DNA from: Plotosus lineatus
Taxonomy: Eukaryota; Chordata; Actinopteri; Siluriformes; Plotosidae
Assembly (NCBI GenBank): GCA_024760905.1
Contig: CM045751.1
Span: 13,852,501 to 13,916,500, forward strand
Length of the DNA: 64,000 nucleotides
Direction: 5' to 3'
Positions 32,580-44,833 of this stretch are shown in pieces. Each line of letters begins with the position of its first letter. Position 1 is the stretch's first letter. Position numbers and translations under genes: made by a program. The notes beneath the pieces are model-generated. The model was not told the origin of the DNA and ran no database searches. It worked only from the letters and a program-made list of their open reading frames with translations.

Positions 32580-33861
32580 TAACAGTTTCCACATGTTAGG
32601 ACTTTGGAAAGCACATCATGGTGTCTTGTTCAGGAACTGTTTTGGGGAAGGTATGGTAACCGTATGTGTCAGTTCAGGGCTTGCCCTGCTAATGGTAACA
32701 TGTAAGCCAGTACAACCTGTTGCATGGTCGAGTGGTCGGCGACTAAACCGGCTTCCCCACCAGGTTTCAAATTTGGTGAGGAGGGTGGCTAGCAACCCGG
32801 TAGGAATAAAAACAAGACCTATCAAAGGGTGGATGAACTCCTGAGAGTCAGCGACCACCTAGCTAGAGATGGTGTCTCAATAAAAACACCCTGCAGAAAG
32901 AACTTTGGGTCTCTACTGCGGATTTTTTGCCCTTATGACAAGCTGTTCTGGCTGCCGCCTACGCCAGAATTCTGGCACGGCCCCAGATTAATGGTGACCA
33001 TTGCAAAACATAAATTGATGTACAGTTCATGCTGACGCAGACATTGTGTATGTATGGCTAACTACACATTTTGGAGAGCCAGTTGTTTTGTGGGTAGATT
33101 TCTTGTATGACGTCGCTTGCCTAGATCTACCAAGTGTCAGAAATTTCTCATGACTGCTCACAATTTTTTTCCATTTGCTTTTAATAGATCTTGAAAGATT
33201 CTACAGTTTATTCAAGACTCTTGGTGGCCACCAAGCCATCTAAACTGTGGTCAGAAATGGCCTAAAAGCTGCTTTATTCCTTTTTTTTAATGTGTATGTA
33301 GGTAATCAAGCACATTTTAAGTATTTTTTTTACCAATGACTTTGATCCAATATTTGATGTTGCATGATAACGACAAGACTTTATTCCAGTCTATGATAGA
33401 TATGTTTCTCTTTAATTAACTGTAAAATTTCCTGTTGATTTTGCAAACCAACCCGGATACTTGTAGGATTAATTTAATCTATAGTTGATAAAATCAGTTA
33501 ATCAGAATTGATGTTATCAGTTGTTGTCAGTGTTGGGCACAATGAAACAAAATGTTTGTCCATGACTGTGTACGGAATACAACAGGTATTCACCTCGGAC
33601 TCGGTGGTTACAGTTGTATTGAATATTGAAAGTATTACAAATTCATCTGCATCCACCTCGCTTTCCCTAGTTAAATAAAATTTCATAAAATAATCTTTTA
33701 ATGAGAAGATACTGTCAAAAAGCAGTTTTACAAAAAGCCCTGTCTAGTATAAGGACGTTAATGAGAACACCATGAACCCCCAGAGAAAAAAAACATTCTG
33801 AGACAGACTAATGAGGAAACCTTGGGCTGTGTTCAGAGCTGGGTTACGCATTTGATCATGC
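32580..33861. other. Spacer; possible tRNA-like element near 32720
   Basis: No gene recognised. 32595-33005 is more GC-rich than its surroundings; GCATGGTCGAGTGGTCGGCG and CCAGGTTTCAAATTTGG could be degraded A and B boxes of an unknown SINE. 33010-33860 shows nothing recognisable. Confidence 0.3.
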
Positions 33862-34213
33862 TTTCATTCATTCATTTTCTGTAACCACTTAATCCCAATT
33901 AGGGTCGCAGGGAGGCTGGCACCCATCCCAGCCGACTCCGGACAGGGGCAGAGTACATCCTGTACAGCTCGCCAGGCCATTGCAGAGCAGAAACCCGCTG
34001 ACAGCTATGCAGCTACTCTTGACTGAAAGTCAGTAATGGTTCTTTTACCTGAACCTCACACCACAGACAGTGAGAGAGTTGACCGGCCTTTGATAACCCA
34101 GTTATCTCCACCTCCATTGACAACAGTGACAACCCGTTGGGAGTGGGGCTTGAACCCCCAACCTTAGGATCAGTGATCCAGCCCCTTTACCACCAGGCCA
34201 CCACTGCCCTACC
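33862..34213 (-). mobile_element. SINE family A, L2-tailed type (A1), full length
   Basis: On plus it starts with (TTCA)n and the tail complement (TTCTGTAACCACTTAATCCC, AGGGTCGCAGGGAGGCTGGC), then the body (GTCAGTAATGGTTCTTTTAC), and ends in the head complement (CTTGAACCCCCAACC, ACCACCAGGCCACCACTGCC). Confidence 0.8.
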
Positions 34214-34596
34214 TGTTTGATTTAATACAGAAACGATGCACAGTGGCATTGTGATGCACAGACCTGTTCTGAAATTACTTTAGTTACTCTCATTGGACGG
34301 AGTTTAAATAAAATAAACACGTGTTTAGCTTGTATATTATTCTGAGTTTGAGTTTTGTAATGTTAGATCAAGAGAAGAATAACCTCATAACTGCAATTGA
34401 ACAGTTGACAGATAGGAAGCTCAAATTTGTAAATGTTTCATCACAACCTGATGGCACCAGATGAGACCAAGAAGAGAAGAAGGAAGACGACACTAAGTTG
34501 AATGATGCCATCTGTTTAATAAAATTTCACTTGTGCTATGATACAATGGCTGTTTTTCCCCCTGTAAGATCTGTGTAATGTTAAATGAGCCAGATA

Positions 34597-34898
34597 CCTA
34601 ATTAGGGTCACATGGAGGCTGCTGCCCATTTCAGCCGACTCTGGGCGAGGGAAGATTACATCCTGTCTGACTTTCAACCCCATCACAGGGCAGAAATACA
34701 CTGACTGCTATGTAGCTACTCTTTATGAAAGTCAACAATGGTTCTTTACATGCCTCACACCACAGACAGTGGGAGACATGGGAGACATAGCTGCACTGGG
34801 GGGGCAGCAGTGACAACCCACTGATGATAGGGTTTAAACCTTCAAACTTTGAATCAGTAATCCAGCAACCTACCACCGGGTTACCAGTGCTCTGCACC
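34597..34898 (-). mobile_element. SINE family A1, diverged
   Basis: Minus-strand copy with the tail (CTAATTAGGGTCACATGGAG), body (AGTCAACAATGGTTC) and a degraded head complement (GGTTTAAACCTTC, CCACCGGGTTACCAGTGC). The (TTCA)n end is missing. Confidence 0.7.
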
Positions 34899-34925
34899 TG
34901 GTAAGGTTCCTTACCTTAACCTTAA

Positions 34926-35980
34926 TTCTCTCAGTGCCAGAAGGCACATAAGGCTCTGACATCACTTTTTTTGCAACTGCACGGCGTGCCGAGTTCCATT
35001 AGGTCCAGCCAGCAATGGTTCTCTCCATCTCAACCATTTTTCGCCAAGTTGTTTTTGGGAGGCTTCTATTCCTCCGTTTTTCTGGTGTCTAGGGCCACAT
35101 ACAGTCAGCCTGCGGGTCCTTTCTCAGGACATGGCCTATCAAGTTCCATCTCCGTCTTCTCACCTCCTCACTGATCTTCTCTGCCCTTGTCATCTCAAGA
35201 ATTGTCTGGTTGGAGATGTGCTGTTGCCATCTGATCTTGAAGATCCTCCTGAGACACTTGCTCTGGAAGGTGTCTACTTTCCCTTCCTTTCCTTTTCTCA
35301 GCGTCCAGGTCTCACATCCATAGAGTAATACTGACAGTACTAGGCTCTTAAAGAGTGAAGTTTTCGTCCGTCTGCCGATGTCTCTGGCTTGCCAGATTCT
35401 CGAGAGTCATTTGAATTGGGTGTTGGCCAGGACCACTCTCTTTCTGACATCTGCTGTGCCTCCACCAGGAGGCAACACCTCCTTCATGCAACTCATCATC
35501 TCCACGGTAAATTATCATTTGCCTTGTCGCTAACTTTGTCCTGCCTGCTCCTGTCCCATCTGCTTTCACTGATTCTGAGTGTGTCCAGGTGGTATCCCTC
35601 CATCTCTCTTGCGATCTGTGCTGCTGCTCCTCCTCTGTACATTATCCATACATTCCAGTGTCCAATGGTGAGGTTAGTTTTGGGACTTGCAAGGAACCTT
35701 GTCGGACATTGGGTTTCCCGGATGCTTTCACAGATCGTTGTCATGGTGTCGGCGATCCCCGCTCCTCTGTGGCTTTCTTGATTAGTGTTGTCCAATGTTT
35801 CTGTAACTGTCTTGTTTTTACAGGAGGAGTTAGCCTTCTGCCCAACCCCCAGACTTGGAGGACCAGGATTTTCTGTCAGGGGGTTCTTCCCTTAGACTGC
35901 GTTCGTCCATGTGTGCAATCCCCCATCCACCACCCAGGGGCCGTGCCCCTGTGCCATGCAGTCCCAGCGCGAGGAGCCTG
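34926..35980 (-). pseudogene. LINE with endonuclease start fused to RT end (internal deletion)
   Basis: The minus strand first (35980 to about 35500) encodes a LINE N-terminal endonuclease: GHWNVWIMYRGGAAAQIARE, MEGYHLDTLRISESRW, then in another frame GAGRTKLATRQMIIYRG and DELHEGGVAS. Near 35470 it jumps to the far C-terminus of the polyprotein: ADVRKRVVLANTQF, SLFKSLVLSVLLYGCETWTL, KVDTFQSKCLRRIFKIRWQQ, and RRRRWNLIGHVLRKDPQADC. The whole reverse-transcriptase palm is absent. The protein ends differ from both Rex3 and the RTE-like family here, so this is a third LINE lineage. The 3' side ends in TTAAGG-type units. Confidence 0.78.
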
Positions 35981-35989
35981 ATACAGTAA

Positions 35990-36295
35990 TATAGGATTAT
36001 TCATGAAAAGTGCCAGCTATGAAAAGATCCACAGAGGAGATCAGATGAGAAACATCTGTACTGGAAACAAAATTTTAATCAGACTCACATCCTAATTGGA
36101 GACACTGCTTATCTTGAGGAGGATCTTTTTTCTTTTATACAGATAAAGTTATAAAAGCAAACAAGCTTAGAAGATGAAAGCATAGTTCATCATTTAAATC
36201 ATCAGCATGGTTTCTTTACACGAGACAAAGCCAAATTAGTTAAAAACCTTGCCATCGTTAACATGCATCAAAATACTGATAAAGTAACCTGCATA

Positions 36296-36330
<35 letters not shown>

Positions 36331-36569
36331 TACATACATGCACGCATACACACACACCACAATTTCATGATCTTGATTTGGTATTTTAAAACTTCATTTG
36401 TTTCCGTACAAGCTCCAGAAAAATAAAAAGATAAGATGAGAACTGGATAAAGTGCTTTTCTATAATCTGCTCAAGTTGATAATAAAGAGAGAAGCCATGT
36501 TGTTGCATCGAATTTGCAAAGTTGATGAATTTGATTCCTAGATCCAGAATGATATTACTCATATACATA
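35990..36569. other. Unrecognised spacer with (CA)n
   Basis: No gene recognised. (CA)n with CG/CATA variants occupies 36298-36358. Confidence 0.4.
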
Positions 36570-36716
36570 TATGAATATGTATTTATTGATATTATATACA
36601 CATATACATGTACGTATATGTCAGTCAAGAGGGGGTTGGGTGGGTGATCCTACTTTGCAGATTTCGATGGTCGCGTGGGGATCTCGGTCCCAATTAACCG
36701 TGGAAAGTGAGGGGTC
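36570..36716 (+). mobile_element. Tigger-like T2, right-end fragment
   Basis: The right third only: TATTGATATTATATACAC, CGATGGTCGCGTGGGGATCT and AATTAACCGTGGAAAGTGAG. The terminal CTG is merged with the following TG repeat. Confidence 0.7.
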
Positions 36717-36848
<132 letters not shown>

Positions 36849-37440
36849 TCCTAGCCCTGCGATAGACTAACACCCTGTTCAAGATGTAACCTTGCATCTT
36901 GTTTGAAGTCAGCTAGGATTTAACGGATGAGTGCTATGAATAATAGATACATGGAAATTAGAAATCTTGTTTTTATTTTATATTATATAACACACGACAG
37001 CTGCAATTTATCATATAAATTGTAGAATTCTCCACATACTGCACAAATTCATATGAGCACCCAAAACCTACAAACATGGTCAGCCCCAAAACTACGACTT
37101 CCTGTTCCATCGTTGTAATATGATTATGAGGGGCTTTTTCTCCTTGTTTGGTCTGGCTTAGTCATGTTTGCTAATTGCCTGAACTCTGCTTCCATGGTGA
37201 CCCTGCATCTGCCTGACTTTTTGGATCTTTCTGCCTTCTGACAGCCATGGTCTATAGGTTAAAGAAGAGGGATATAACCCAAAGCTTGCTGGGTCCGTTT
37301 CCAGAACTGGCGAGGAAAAAAAATACGTACATGGTTGACTTGCCCTCATGCAAAGTACTTAACCTCGGTTAGCCCCCTTGGTTCAGGTTTGCTGTGCACT
37401 GTTGCTATGCCAACAGGTTGTGTGTGTACACTACTGGTGT

Positions 37441-37528
37441 CTTCTTTTCCTTTCGGCTGTTCCCTTCAGGGGTCGCCACAGCAAATGATCTGCCTCCATC
37501 TCTCCCTATCCTCTGCATCTTCTACTCT
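37441..37528 (-). mobile_element. RTE-like LINE, 3' terminal fragment
   Basis: Only the last ~88 bases: the complement of GATGATCTGCTGTGGCGACC-type sequence with CCTTTCGGCTGTTCCCTTC on plus. Nearly identical to the same part of the copies at 5.3 and 31.7 kb. Confidence 0.75.
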
Positions 37529-37742
37529 ATGATGGGTTAAATGCAGTCAAAGTCACTGCTTACTACTTTAAAAATTAAATTACATCTGCATATCCTTGAG
37601 CCTCAACACCACAATTTTACCTTCTCCACATGTGCACCATACACCATCATATTTTATTTTGTTCCTTTTTTGTTGTTGTTGTTTTGGAGCTCAAGTTTTT
37701 GTAAACACACTCTTGCTCATTCATTTGATGAACGGCTTAATA

Positions 37743-38052
37743 TTGTTAGGGTCACGAGGACGCAGGTGGCTATCACACGGGGTGAAAGTGGAGTACACCT
37801 TGAACAGCGAACAGACCATTTCACAGCGCCCCCCCCCCCCCCCCACACACACACACACACCTATAGGTAATCTGAAAAATCCAAATGGCCTAATGTGCAT
37901 GTCTTTGGATGATGGGAGGACATCAGAGTACTCAGAGGAAATCCATGCAAGCACGGGGAGAACATGCAACCTCCACACAGTAATGCTGAAAGCTGGCACT
38001 CAAACCCAGGACCTTCTTGCTTGGAAGGCAGATGTGTTTACCATGACTTGGT
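37743..38052 (-). mobile_element. SINE family B with C/CA tract
   Basis: On plus: tail remnants (TGTTAGGGTCACGAGG, GGAGTACACCTTGAACAG), a C14(CA)n tract at 37829-37862, body (ATGTCTTTGGATGATGGGAG, CAAGCACGGGGAGAACATGC) and head complement (CTCAAACCCAGGACCTTC). Confidence 0.65.
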
Positions 38053-38054
38053 AA

Positions 38055-38056
<2 letters not shown>

Positions 38057-38088
<32 letters not shown>
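38057..38088. repeat. (CA)n microsatellite
   Basis: About 15 CA units directly after the family B head. Confidence 0.9.
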
Positions 38089-38090
<2 letters not shown>

Positions 38091-38129
38091 ATTTGTGCTT
38101 AATATGGTGGTTTGGTGGTTCACACATTA

Positions 38130-38690
38130 TCAAAAAATACATATGAAATGTGCTGAAAGATACAAAATGTTTGTTATAAGTGCATAAAGTGTATTAAAAT
38201 TATCTTCGCACATCAACTATATGCCTAGAAATTGGCTCCTGACAGAACAGCTCTCAGTTGCTTTATCTCTGATGTATCATAATGTTAAAAGTTGATAAAA
38301 CAGTGGCGGCATAATGACTCTCTGATCTTAACTAGATGATGATGAAGTGTTGAAACCATACTGCTGTTTATAGAGTACAAGCACTTATCTGAGACCCATG
38401 ATACAGTCCATCGAGACCCATGATATAGTCCATTTACTTTTTCTCTTTTCCATCATTTTCTTTTCCTGGCTTTGTCTGTTTCCTTCCGTTTTTTTTATTT
38501 CTGACATCTCTGTAATATTGTTTCTCGTTTAGTGGAATCAAAAAAATGATATAATTATCACAGAATTCAAGATCCCAGTTCAATAAATAAATGAATTAAG
38601 TGATTTGTTGAAGAAAACAATTGAAGAATAGAATAATTTTTGTGAATTGAGTTGAAAAATACAAATGATACACTTGTGATAGGCATTTGT
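38130..38690. other. Unrecognised spacer
   Basis: No gene or repeat recognised. Confidence 0.35.
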
Positions 38691-38696
38691 GACCCG

Positions 38697-38996
38697 GTGT
38701 TGGGTAGTGGATTATACTCATCCCACGATCAGTGGTTCAAACCCCACTGTCACCAGGTTGCCGCCCCCCCCCCAAAAAAAAAGCCGGCCGTGTCTTTCAG
38801 TGTCTCTGGTGACTGGCATGTGAAACAACCATTGCTGACTTTCGTCAAGAGTAGCTGCATAGCCGTCAGCGTGTTTCTGCCCTGTGATGGCCTGGAGAGA
38901 TGTCCAGGGTGTACTCTTCCCTCTGAAATCAGCTGAGATGGGCACTCGCCTTCCTGTGATCTTCATTAGGATTAAGCGGTTCAGAACATGAATGAA
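38697..38996 (+). mobile_element. SINE family A1, head degraded
   Basis: Head remains with a B box (GTGGTTCAAACCCC), a C9A9 tract in the body, then ACCATTGCTGACTTTCGTC, the GCAT.GCCGTCAGCGTG block and a full L2-like tail with TTCATTAGGATTAAGCGG and a TGAA end. Confidence 0.72.
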
Positions 38997-38999
38997 CAA

Positions 39000-39276
39000 T
39001 TTTTATTTAATTTATTTCCTGATAATTTACTTCACAGCTCTTTTGAATGATCAATTCTGATTGGTCAGAAGATTTTTTATCACAAGATTACCTCACACTA
39101 ATTAGCTTTAATATTGTACTTAATTTAACTGTAATAAGAGTTTACAAAGGAACTTTTTGGTAAAACGACCATGTATTTTAAAGCTATATCCAAGTTAAAT
39201 GCATATTAATATAATATTAATATTATGTACCTATTACACAGCTGTTACTGTAGAATGTTCTTATTGTACTATGCAA

Positions 39277-39308
<32 letters not shown>

Positions 39309-39595
39309 GTGTTTTGGAATGAGATCTATATAATCTTTATATCTCTTTATGTAACTGGAACATTTGTACATCATCATTGAACCCTTTAGATGCATCAGAC
39401 CGCCATCTCCTGCTCATCACATTGTCTTTGGGGAGATTTCTTGGGAAAATAGTTCCCTGGGTGGTTTCTATTTGTGAGGCATCATCTCGCAAAAGATATG
39501 AAGTAAAATCTTAGGCTAGCTTCTTTCTTTGATACTCATTACCTGAAACTCTGTCAAGATTGGACCAAATGACGAACCACTTTTTCAGTACGAAA
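39000..39595. other. Unrecognised spacer with (TG)n
   Basis: No gene recognised. (TG)n at 39280-39308. Confidence 0.4.
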
Positions 39596-39607
39596 ACAGA
39601 GCATTTT

Positions 39608-39951
39608 CATTCATTCATTTTCTGTAACCGCTTCATCCTAATTAGGGTCGCGGGGAGACTGGTGCCCATCCCAGCCAACTCAGGGCAAGGGCAGAGTACA
39701 CCCTGGACAGCTCGCCAGGCCATCGCAGGGCGGAAACACGCTGACGGCTTTGCAGCTACTCTTGTCGAAAGTCAGCAATGGTTCTTTTACATGCCTCACA
39801 CCATAGACAGTGAGAGACATGGCCAGCCTTTGATAACCCAGTTAGCTGCACTGGGGGGGGGACAGTGACAACCTTGTGGTGAGTGGGACTCAAACCCCCA
39901 ACCTTTGGATCAGCGATCCGGCACCTTATACCACTAGACCACCACTGCCCT
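39608..39951 (-). mobile_element. SINE family A1, full length, 12-bp target duplication
   Basis: The copy is complete in reverse, from (TTCA)n through TGTAACCGCTTCATCC and CAGCAATGGTTCTTTTACAT to the head complement CACTAGACCACCACTGCCCT. ACAGAGCATTTT occurs at 39596-39607 and again at 39952-39963, a perfect target-site duplication that fixes both ends of the SINE. The head A and B boxes (TGGTCTAGTGGTATAAGG, GGTTTGAGTCCC) are intact enough that it may still resemble a transcribable unit. Confidence 0.88.
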
Positions 39952-39969
39952 ACAGAGCATTTTAGCTAA

Positions 39970-40282
39970 AAAAAAAAAAAAAAAACAGAATAAAGCAAAG
40001 TAGATTAGATGCATACAGGGCCATCTCTTTAAGATATACAGTACAGTACTTACTGAATTTTAATTAGCAAAACCTTTATTGGCTGTCAAATTCAATAAAA
40101 TAACAAATTAAATCCTTTAAATTCAGCTTTTATCCTTTCTGGGGAGAAGTCCAGGTTCTTAGCTGATGGCCTGATTTGTTGGCCATATCATTGAGTTTTT
40201 CTGTGAATGAGTGTGTATCCATATGTGTGTATTATAGAATCCATCGGGATACCAAAGCACACTTTGAGAGAGAGAGAGAGAG

Positions 40283-40317
<35 letters not shown>

Positions 40318-40947
40318 GGGAGAGAGATTTTCATCTTATCCAGTGAACTGTCTCTCAGTCGAATTTCACATTGTTGATATAATGCTATTGACCTATAAAG
40401 AATGGAATTATTCCTGTGCCAGAATATCTGGTGCAAAAGTTTGATCTTCTTTGACCTGTCATGCCAGCTTAGAGTAAAATGTTAAGACTATTTTTTTGAT
40501 ACTTTGAATAATAAAGTCTCAAGAAAGGGGCAGAGCTTTTCACTAACAAATCCCCACAGTTATGAAACAGACATAGGCTCAGTATTTTAGTGTAGGTTGA
40601 AAGCATATTCGTTTAAAGAAGCCTTTTGCTACCGGCTTTTTTATTTGGTAAAGAAACAGATCTGGGTGTTTTATGGGAAGAAAGATCATTTCATGTCTGC
40701 AGCCTCAAAGAGCACAAGGTACCGCCACCATGCAGCATGGATTATGCAGTAAATGGGTGATACATGGGCACTGGTTTTAATTACTCGTGTGTTTGTCTCG
40801 TGATATGATCTGTCGTATGTGGATACGACCAAATTAGAGGGGTGAAGAGACCCTCTTTTTTTGTAAGATTTAAAGATGGCTGGGCTTTGACCTTTCAAGG
40901 TGACCAAAATTCAAAGCTACTGTAATTGTCGAAGTTGAAAGCTCAGA
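39970..40947. other. Unrecognised spacer with (GA)n(GACA)n
   Basis: No gene recognised. A compound (GA)n(GACA)n repeat occupies 40266-40326 and an A tract lies at 39970. Confidence 0.4.
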
Positions 40948-41428
40948 CAGGGATCCCTTGCTACTTCACGCTTCAATTCATGCGGCTTCAGTGCATGGCG
41001 GATTTTTTTTTAAATATCCATCAAATTAAAAAATAAGGAAATTAAGGGGTAATAGGGAGGAAATTTAAGGGAAATGCTGCAAGACAAGGCCAATTCTGCA
41101 ACCCCCCCCCAAAAAAAAACCCAAAAAAAACTCCCAACGAAACTAGTTACATTTTTGTGAGGTGCACATCTTTGTCCTTTGTGTGCGCGCACGCGTGTCT
41201 GTATGTGTTTGTGTTTATATTGTATTTACATCTTATGCTTTATTTTTAATGTTTAATTGTTATTATAAGCATTTATAGCATTGAATGTGTATTTAGTGAT
41301 ATTATATACACATTCATATGTCGTATATGTCAGCCGGGGGGGGGGGGGGGGGGAATCCTACTTCGCGGAATTCGGTGGTCACGGGGGGATCTTGGTCCCA
41401 ATTAACTGCGGAACGTGAAGGATCCTTG
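40948..41428 (+). mobile_element. Tigger-like MITE, family T2
   Basis: Ends CAGGGATCCCTTGCTACTTC and GCGGAACGTGAAGGATCCTTG, right flank TA. The G19 tract at 41336 replaces the shorter G-rich patch of other copies. Confidence 0.8.
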
Positions 41429-41452
41429 TATGTGGTTTCCTATCATTGCTCT

Positions 41453-41483
41453 AGCATCTTTACCATCAGGCCACCACTGCCCT
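41453..41483 (-). mobile_element. SINE family A head fragment
   Basis: Only the 5' end of the tRNA-like head is left: TTTACCATCAGGCCACCACT on plus. Confidence 0.45.
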
Positions 41484-42081
41484 ATTTGTGACTTGTTAAT
41501 TGTTAAAAGTGGTGCATGAATACAATTAATTTAAATTAAATTGAACTTAAATGTCTAGAATCATGCCTTCAATCTAAGGGAGCCTTTGGTTTGCCAGCCA
41601 TTTTTAATATATATTCATTTATTGAGAATGGAGAACTTCACTGAAGCCCACTAGACACTGAAATGCTAATGAAAAGTTGGCAAATGCTGTAATTCGTTTT
41701 GCTGTGTGCATACACAGGGCATAAACCTGCCGTAACCAGGTGCATCCAGTTGCCAAAATCCTGCTCTGGCTTTAAATAAGAGGATAGGCAGGGTTATAGG
41801 GTCAGTCAAGGGCTCAGAAAGAGAAAACAAGAGTGGGTGGACAATGTGCAAATGTCATCCAGGCAGAGTGAGTCCAACGTTGTCACATATTTACCTCCTC
41901 TCTATAGAACTGTGAAAGCTGCTCTTTCATAACGAACCTCTTATGCCAAGTAATAAGTCCTGCACAGGGAAATTATGAAATTATTGCTATGACATTACAT
42001 GTTCAGGCTTTTAGGTACATTTAAAAAATCTAAATATCAGAAACCAACCTAAAAATAACACTCTTCTGTTAAACTTAAATA
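41484..42081. other. Unrecognised spacer
   Basis: No gene recognised. Confidence 0.35.
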
Positions 42082-42578
42082 CAGGGATCCCTCGCTATTT
42101 CACGCTTCAATTGATGCAGCTTCAGTGCATCACGTTTTTTTTTTTTTTTAAATATTCATTGAATTAAAAAACAAGTAAATTAAGGAAGAATAGACGAAAA
42201 GGTTAAGGAAAATGCCGCAAAAACAAGGCCAATTAGGCAAAAAAAAAAAAAAAAAAAAACCTAAACAAACAAAAAACAACCCAAAACCTCCTATCAAAAC
42301 TAGTTACATTTTTGTGAGGTGCGCATCTGAGTGTGTGTGCGCCGTCCCTGTATGTGTGTGTTTATATTTTATTTACATCTTGTGCATTATTTTTTAATGT
42401 TTAATTGTTATTATAAGCATTTATAGCATTGAATATGTATTTATTGATATTATATACACATATACATGTACTGTACAGTATGCATACGTCATTCTGGGGG
42501 TTGATCCTACTTCGTGGAATTTGGTGGTCAATGGGGAGAGCTCGAGCCCAATTAACCACGGAAACTGAGGGATACCTG
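42082..42578 (+). mobile_element. Tigger-like MITE, family T2
   Basis: CAGGGATCCCTCGCTATTTC at the left and GGAAACTGAGGGATACCTG at the right, TA on both sides. An A20 tract at 42240 and the ATCTTGTGCATTATT core are inside. Confidence 0.82.
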
Positions 42579-42807
42579 TAGTTATACAGGAAATTTAAAC
42601 CAATATTAAAAATACTTCTTATTCTTCTTTGAGAAGGCAGTGCTATAGCTTTGTTCAAACTCCTGCAGCATGGCATTAACTCCAATCACAACCGCATGCA
42701 AGATATAGTAGTCTATAATGCTATAGCTTCTTTGAAGAAGAAGAGAATTAAAAATACAAGCATATACAGTAACAGGACCTGGGGCCTAAACAATGAGTTT
42801 CAGAATC

Positions 42808-42856
42808 ATTAGAATCAGAATCAGAATATTTTGTTTATCCTAGAGGAAATTGTGTA
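42808..42856 (-). mobile_element. LINE 3' tail fragment (Rex1/L2-like)
   Basis: AATCAGAATCAGAATATTTTG followed by CCTAGAGGAAATTGTGT is the complement of the fish LINE tail that ends in repeated GATTCT units. Very short; the family name is an inference. Confidence 0.45.
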
Positions 42857-43477
42857 TTGTATAACAGGAAAACATTTTGAGATGAAAAATTTGAAGAAAT
42901 ATAAAGATTTTAACTTTTCTAACGGCATGTTGAAAAACCTTCTTTTCTGGCAATATCAAACCCATCCAACAAAGCAAGATCTTTTTGTAAGAACAGTGTT
43001 CATCACTTCCATGCAGTTCCACACACTCTATGAAGCTGTGCTGATGATCCAGTTTCCTGCGACACCTTTATGAACACAATGTATTGCGTTCTCGTCGATC
43101 CAGTTCCCTGCTTGATCTACACCCCCCCCCACCCCCTTACATTAACAATCAAAGATATAGACATTAACTACTTCACGTTATATGCATTAAATAGTGAGTG
43201 GTCTATGTGGTCTAGCTTCAAATAGCACATTATTTTGTCTCAATTCAATGGTTTCCCAGCAAATTCACTGGATCTTACAGGCTAATTATCTCTTATTTTA
43301 ATTCACTTTCTTGTCTTTGTTTTCTGTCTGTTCACAATATTAAGAACAATAACAGGATTATGTAGTCAGAGGAGATATGTTTCTGATGTCTGATAATTAG
43401 GCAGTGCAATAATGATTCATACAAAGTGAAAAGGTCTGAGATCAAGTATTCTGCATTCTTGCTCGCCACAAGATTAA
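42857..43477. other. Unrecognised spacer
   Basis: No gene recognised. An 80-codon frame at 42831-43073 has no known motif and partly overlaps the LINE tail. Confidence 0.3.
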
Positions 43478-43865
43478 CAGTAATCCCCCTTATTTTGCGG
43501 TTAACCCCCCCACCACCACCACCACCACCACCACCCACCCACCCACCCGTGCACGAAATGCAAAAAAAAAAAAACATGAAATGACTTCTGCCATTTCTTA
43601 AGGACACCCACCCACCTATATATTATATAAAATTTATATAGAAGTTAATTTTAAAGTGTTCTATGCATGTTAATGTCATACAGGCAACGTGTATTAACAT
43701 ATAAATACTGTCTAACAAGCCTTATAAATCACAAATCCATGGCCATGTCGAGAAGGAGAATCACTGGTGGCACTGGTGCTTGATTGGGGCTCGTCAGCGC
43801 TGCCGGAGCCTTTGCTTTAGTACGTATCATCTTAGTGTCCAAACTCACAGGCGTTTAACTCTCTT

Positions 43866-43905
<40 letters not shown>

Positions 43906-44414
43906 CATACAATGCCTGAGCTGATGAGGGGCGTGCCTGTTACCTGCAGACGAAATCCAGAGAGCGCACCTGAATTCACTCAGCCATCAGCACGCTATAA
44001 ATAGCTCCGTGCTCGAACAGTTTCCGTGTTGATACTCTCCCAGTGATTTTGGTTTTTGTTTTCCCCTCACCACTACGGTGAACACGATTTTTCCTGCACC
44101 CCAGTGCTTCCCCTGAGCTCAATAAAAGGGAGGAAAGGTGTTCTCATAAGGGAGGAAAGGTGTGTTGAATGCTGGGAAATATAATCTCGACCAATTAGCT
44201 TGCTGGATTCACAGCCAATCAGAGAACACCCAAGTCAAGCAGGAGAACAGAGCATGTTGGGTAGCGTAGTTGAATGTACATGTAACGATGTAGTGTGTGT
44301 GAATTTTGAATAATCTTTCTTTTTTTTTTTTTTTTTTTTATTTCCCGATGGGAAATCCCACGATATTGCGGGGACGAGAAGTAGGAATCCTCGGAAGTAG
44401 GCGGGTGATTACTG
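43478..44414. mobile_element. Possible Tigger-like element, family T4
   Basis: The ends CAGTAATCCCCCTTATTTTGCG and the complement of GCGGGTGATTACTG form short inverted repeats. The complement near 44350-44400 (CGCAATATCGTGGGATTTCC in reverse) also resembles this class. The interior has (CAC)n/(CCCA)n at 43504-43551 and (CT)n at 43866-43898, and no open transposase. A single copy in the window, so the call is tentative. Confidence 0.45.
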
Positions 44415-44833
44415 TACTATCATTCGTGCAGGGGCCAGTAAATCATGTACATTAAGTACATGGCTTCAACAAGACATGGCTGACTCCGTTTTATTTGTAA
44501 GAGATAACTATTTCACAGCAGCAGCGTGATTGTAAGAGAAGTCACGTAAAGCCAGAAGATAAGAGATTGAATGCATCTGTGGCTAATTAGTACGTAGTCC
44601 TATTTGTGGTTTTTTTTTTTTTTTTTTTGTGCGAGTTTCAGAGCAAGAAGCTGGAAACTGGATATTCACACAGACATACAGACTTGGGAGCAGTGAATTG
44701 ATGTGCATGTGCTTAGAATAGTGAGTGTCCGTGTTGGTACACAGTTCCAAGGCTTCTTGTTTAATCCTGAGCTTGGAGGCCTGTAGTGAGTTACACATGT
44801 TCTTCCTGGATTGGTGTGCATGCATCACATACA

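Noticed and set aside
35389..35981. Overlapping 130-codon plus-strand frames
   Set aside because: Antisense to the LINE endonuclease and RT end on the minus strand.
40266..40326. CRISPR-like regular repeat
   Set aside because: It is a (GA)n/(GACA)n microsatellite without spacers; the window is eukaryotic.
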